DNA of 7,156 bases from Betaproteobacteria bacterium (GTDB taxonomy: Bacteria > Pseudomonadota > Gammaproteobacteria > Burkholderiales > SG8-39). The stretch is taken from contig QYQC01000023.1 in NCBI GenBank assembly GCA_007280315.1, forward strand, positions 1-7,156, written 5' to 3'. The translations under genes were made by a program, and so were the position numbers. Of the stretch, positions 5,396 through 7,156 are shown in pieces; position 1 is the first letter of the stretch; each line of letters opens with the position of its first letter. The notes under the pieces were generated by a model. It was not told the DNA's origin and searched no databases. It worked only from the letters and a program-made list of their open reading frames with translations.

Positions 5396-5902
5396 ATGAG
5401 CGATCATCCCGAGCCGATCAAATCCGCCGCTGAAGAACCGCCGCGCATTCCGGTGAAACTCGAGGAGTTTTTCGCGGCCCTGGCAATGGCGTTGATCTGT
5501 CTGATCACCTTCGCCAACGTGCTGGTGCGCTACCTGACTGACGAATCGTTCGCATTCACCGAGGAATTCTCGGTGTTCCTGATGGTGGTTCTGACTTTCG
5601 TCGGTGCCTCGGCGGCATTCGCCAAGAACGCGCATATCCGCATGAGTTTCGTGGTGGAAAGGCTGCCGCCGCGGATTGCCCATTACATCGAACTCGCGGT
5701 GATGGCCGCCGCTGCGGTGCTGTTCGCCATCATCGTCTGGTATGGCATCCGGTTGCTGCTGGACGATTGGCACTTCGATACGACGTCGCCCGGCATCGGC
5801 ATCCCGCAGTGGATCTACACCCTCTGGCTGCCGCTTTTGTCGGCGGCGATCACGCTGCGCATCGTCGGGCGCATCGTGCGCCTCGCCCGGCGCAAGGCAT
5901 AG
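5396..5902 (+). CDS. dctQ: TRAP transporter small membrane subunit, DctQ family
   Basis: A 168-residue protein with four predicted membrane segments at about 26-46, 57-76, 97-118 and 136-156, the usual DctQ topology and size. Family features: ITFANVLVRYLTDESFAFTEE (36-56, shown in two parts ITFANVLVRY and SFAFTEE), where the N-V-x-x-R-Y and the E-E pair before helix 2 are typical; AFAKNAHIRMSFVVERLP (74-91), the cytoplasmic H-I-R loop; and GIPQWIYTLWLPLLSA (135-150), the P-x-W-x-x-x-x-x-x-P of helix 4. The basic tail RIVRLARRKA fits the positive-inside rule. It works with DctM to carry substrate from the binding protein into the cytoplasm. ATG5396 is chosen over the in-frame GTG at 5369, because that GTG lies inside the terminator stem. 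No good Shine-Dalgarno precedes ATG5396 (only ACAAAG). The dctM gene starts two bases after its stop codon. Confidence 0.92.
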   Translation: MSDHPEPIKSAAEEPPRIPVKLEEFFAALAMALICLITFANVLVRYLTDESFAFTEEFSVFLMVVLTFVGASAAFAKNAHIRMSFVVERLPPRIAHYIELAVMAAAAVLFAIIVWYGIRLLLDDWHFDTTSPGIGIPQWIYTLWLPLLSAAITLRIVGRIVRLARRKA

Positions 5903-5904
5903 GC

Positions 5905-7156
5905 ATGCTGGCCCAGGGCAGCATCATCCTGTTCCTCGGCTTCGCGCTGCTGCTCGCGCTCGGCGCGCCGCTCGCGGTGGCGCTGGGCGTTGCCGGAACC
6001 GCGGTGATCATGATCGAGGGTCTCGGCGTGATGTCGGTTCCGACCAATGTCTATGCCGGCCTGGCGAAGTATCCGCTGCTGGCGCTGCCGGTGTTCGTGC
6101 TCGCCGGCATGATTTTCGAGCGTGCCGGCGTTGCTCTGCGCATTGTCAATTTCACCGCCGCGCTGGTGGGCAAGCGCCGCGGCGCGCAAGGCGTGGTGGC
6201 TATCCTGGTATGCATGTTTCTCGGCGGCATCTCCGGCTCGGGCCCGGCGGACGCTGCGGCGGTGGCCATGGTGATGATCCCCGGCATGTCCAAGCATGGA
6301 TATCCGCGGGAGTTCTCGGCCAGCCTGATCGCGGCTGCAGGTTCCACCGCGATTCTGATTCCACCTTCGATCGCGTTTATCGTCTACAGCATTCTGGTGC
6401 CGGGTGCGAGCGTACCGGCGTTGTTCGCTGCCGGCATGATACCCGGCGTCCTCGCCGGCCTGTCGCTGTTGATCCCTGTGCTCTATTTTTCGCTGCGCGA
6501 AGGCTGGGGCGCCGACGGCGGCGAACAGCAGACATCGGCATGGCAAAGCTTCAAGGACGCAAGCTGGGGACTGCTCGCTCCGGTCATCATTCTTGGCGGG
6601 CTGCGCTCCGGGATGTTCACCCCCACCGAGGCCGCTGTGGTGGCGGTGTTCTACGGCCTCTTCGTCGGCGTGGTCGTCTACCGCACCCTGACCTGGGGCA
6701 GTATCTACCGGGTGCTGGTGGAATCGGCGGAGATTTCCGCCGTAGTCATGATCATCATCTCGCTTGCCGGCGTGTTTGCGCATGCCGGTTCAACGCTGGG
6801 TGCATTCGACGCCTTCGACAAAGCGCTGATCGGCGTGACCTCGACCGAGTGGATCATGCTGCTGATGATCATGCTGATGCTATTGATTGCGGGGATGCTG
6901 CTCGATGCTGTTTCCATTTTCCTGGTGTTTCTGCCGATACTTCTGCCCATCGCCAAGACCTTCAACTGGGACCTGGTGTGGTTCGGCGTGCTGATTACGA
7001 TGAACATGGCAATCGGCCAGTTCACACCGCCGATGGCGGTGAATCTGATGGTGACCACGCGCATCGCCGGGGTGTCGATGGAATCCACGGTGCCCTGGGT
7101 GATGTGGATGGTGGCGGCGATGTTGATCGCCCTTGCGCTGGTCGCCGCACTGCCTC
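5905..7156 (+). CDS. dctM: TRAP transporter large membrane subunit, DctM family, 3' end beyond the window
   Basis: The frame opened by ATG5905 continues without a stop to the window edge, giving 417 residues; DctM proteins are about 425-430, so only the last few are missing. Motifs: YPLLALPVFVLAGMIFERAG (56-75), a signature N-terminal DctM stretch; FLGGISGSGPADAAAVAM (105-122), the first discontinuous-helix region, with Gly-Pro where many members have Ser-Ser; STAILIPPSIAFIVYSILV (147-165); ALFAAGMIPGVLAG (172-185); GMFTPTEAAVVAVFYGL (236-252); DAVSIFLVFLPILLPI (334-349); and NMAIGQFTPPMAVNLMV (367-383), the second pseudo-symmetric ion/substrate region. It forms the ion-coupled transport channel with DctQ. 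Gene spacing of two bases implies coupling with dctQ. An AAGG at 5894-5897 gives a modest ribosome binding site. Confidence 0.95.
   Translation, partial: MLAQGSIILFLGFALLLALGAPLAVALGVAGTAVIMIEGLGVMSVPTNVYAGLAKYPLLALPVFVLAGMIFERAGVALRIVNFTAALVGKRRGAQGVVAILVCMFLGGISGSGPADAAAVAMVMIPGMSKHGYPREFSASLIAAAGSTAILIPPSIAFIVYSILVPGASVPALFAAGMIPGVLAGLSLLIPVLYFSLREGWGADGGEQQTSAWQSFKDASWGLLAPVIILGGLRSGMFTPTEAAVVAVFYGLFVGVVVYRTLTWGSIYRVLVESAEISAVVMIIISLAGVFAHAGSTLGAFDAFDKALIGVTSTEWIMLLMIMLMLLIAGMLLDAVSIFLVFLPILLPIAKTFNWDLVWFGVLITMNMAIGQFTPPMAVNLMVTTRIAGVSMESTVPWVMWMVAAMLIALALVAALP

Noticed and set aside
5815..6783. Minus-strand open frame of 322 codons opposite dctQ/dctM
   Set aside because: It is rich in His, Asp, Arg and Gln, which is the mirror of hydrophobic membrane-protein codons. 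No family resemblance was seen.

Overview
The window looks like a chromosomal catabolic locus from a high-GC Gram-negative bacterium, most likely a betaproteobacterium of the Burkholderiales type. The reasons are G/C-rich third codon positions, many TRAP-transporter and CoA-transferase genes packed together, and Shine-Dalgarno-led short operons. The organism assignment is inference. No RNA gene, insertion sequence, CRISPR array or integration site was seen.

Layout. (1) 1-252, +: the 3' end of a family I CoA-transferase beta subunit (glutaconate CoA-transferase B type). (2) 278-742, -: a MaoC-like single-hotdog protein, convergent with gene 1. (3) 834-2087, +: an acetyl-CoA hydrolase / 4-hydroxybutyrate CoA-transferase (Cat1-like) protein, divergent from gene 2. 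(4) 2210-3265 and 3256-4239, +: overlapping genes for the alpha and beta subunits of a thiamine-diphosphate 2-oxo acid (pyruvate/acetoin type) dehydrogenase E1. (5) 4300-5334, 5396-5902 and 5905-end, +: a complete TRAP transporter except for the last few DctM residues, in the order periplasmic binding protein, small membrane subunit, large membrane subunit. A strong intrinsic terminator at 5353-5384 separates the binding-protein gene from the two membrane genes.

How they may work together (inference): the TRAP system imports an organic acid using an ion gradient, the E1 heterotetramer decarboxylates a 2-oxo acid or cleaves an acyloin, and the CoA-transferase-like and hotdog proteins handle the acyl-CoA intermediates. 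The substrate cannot be read from the sequence.

Most interesting points: the Cat1-like protein has Gly where the family's catalytic glutamate is expected; the MaoC-like protein lacks the usual Asp/His hydratase pair; the Cat1-like gene has either a TTG start or a one-base frameshift at its extreme 5' end; the E1 genes have no E2/E3 partners next to them; and the dctP upstream region carries two abutting palindromes with a cluster of the rare tetramer CTAG. Much of the locus is otherwise ordinary catabolic gene content. I found no clear evidence of a wholly new kind of system.
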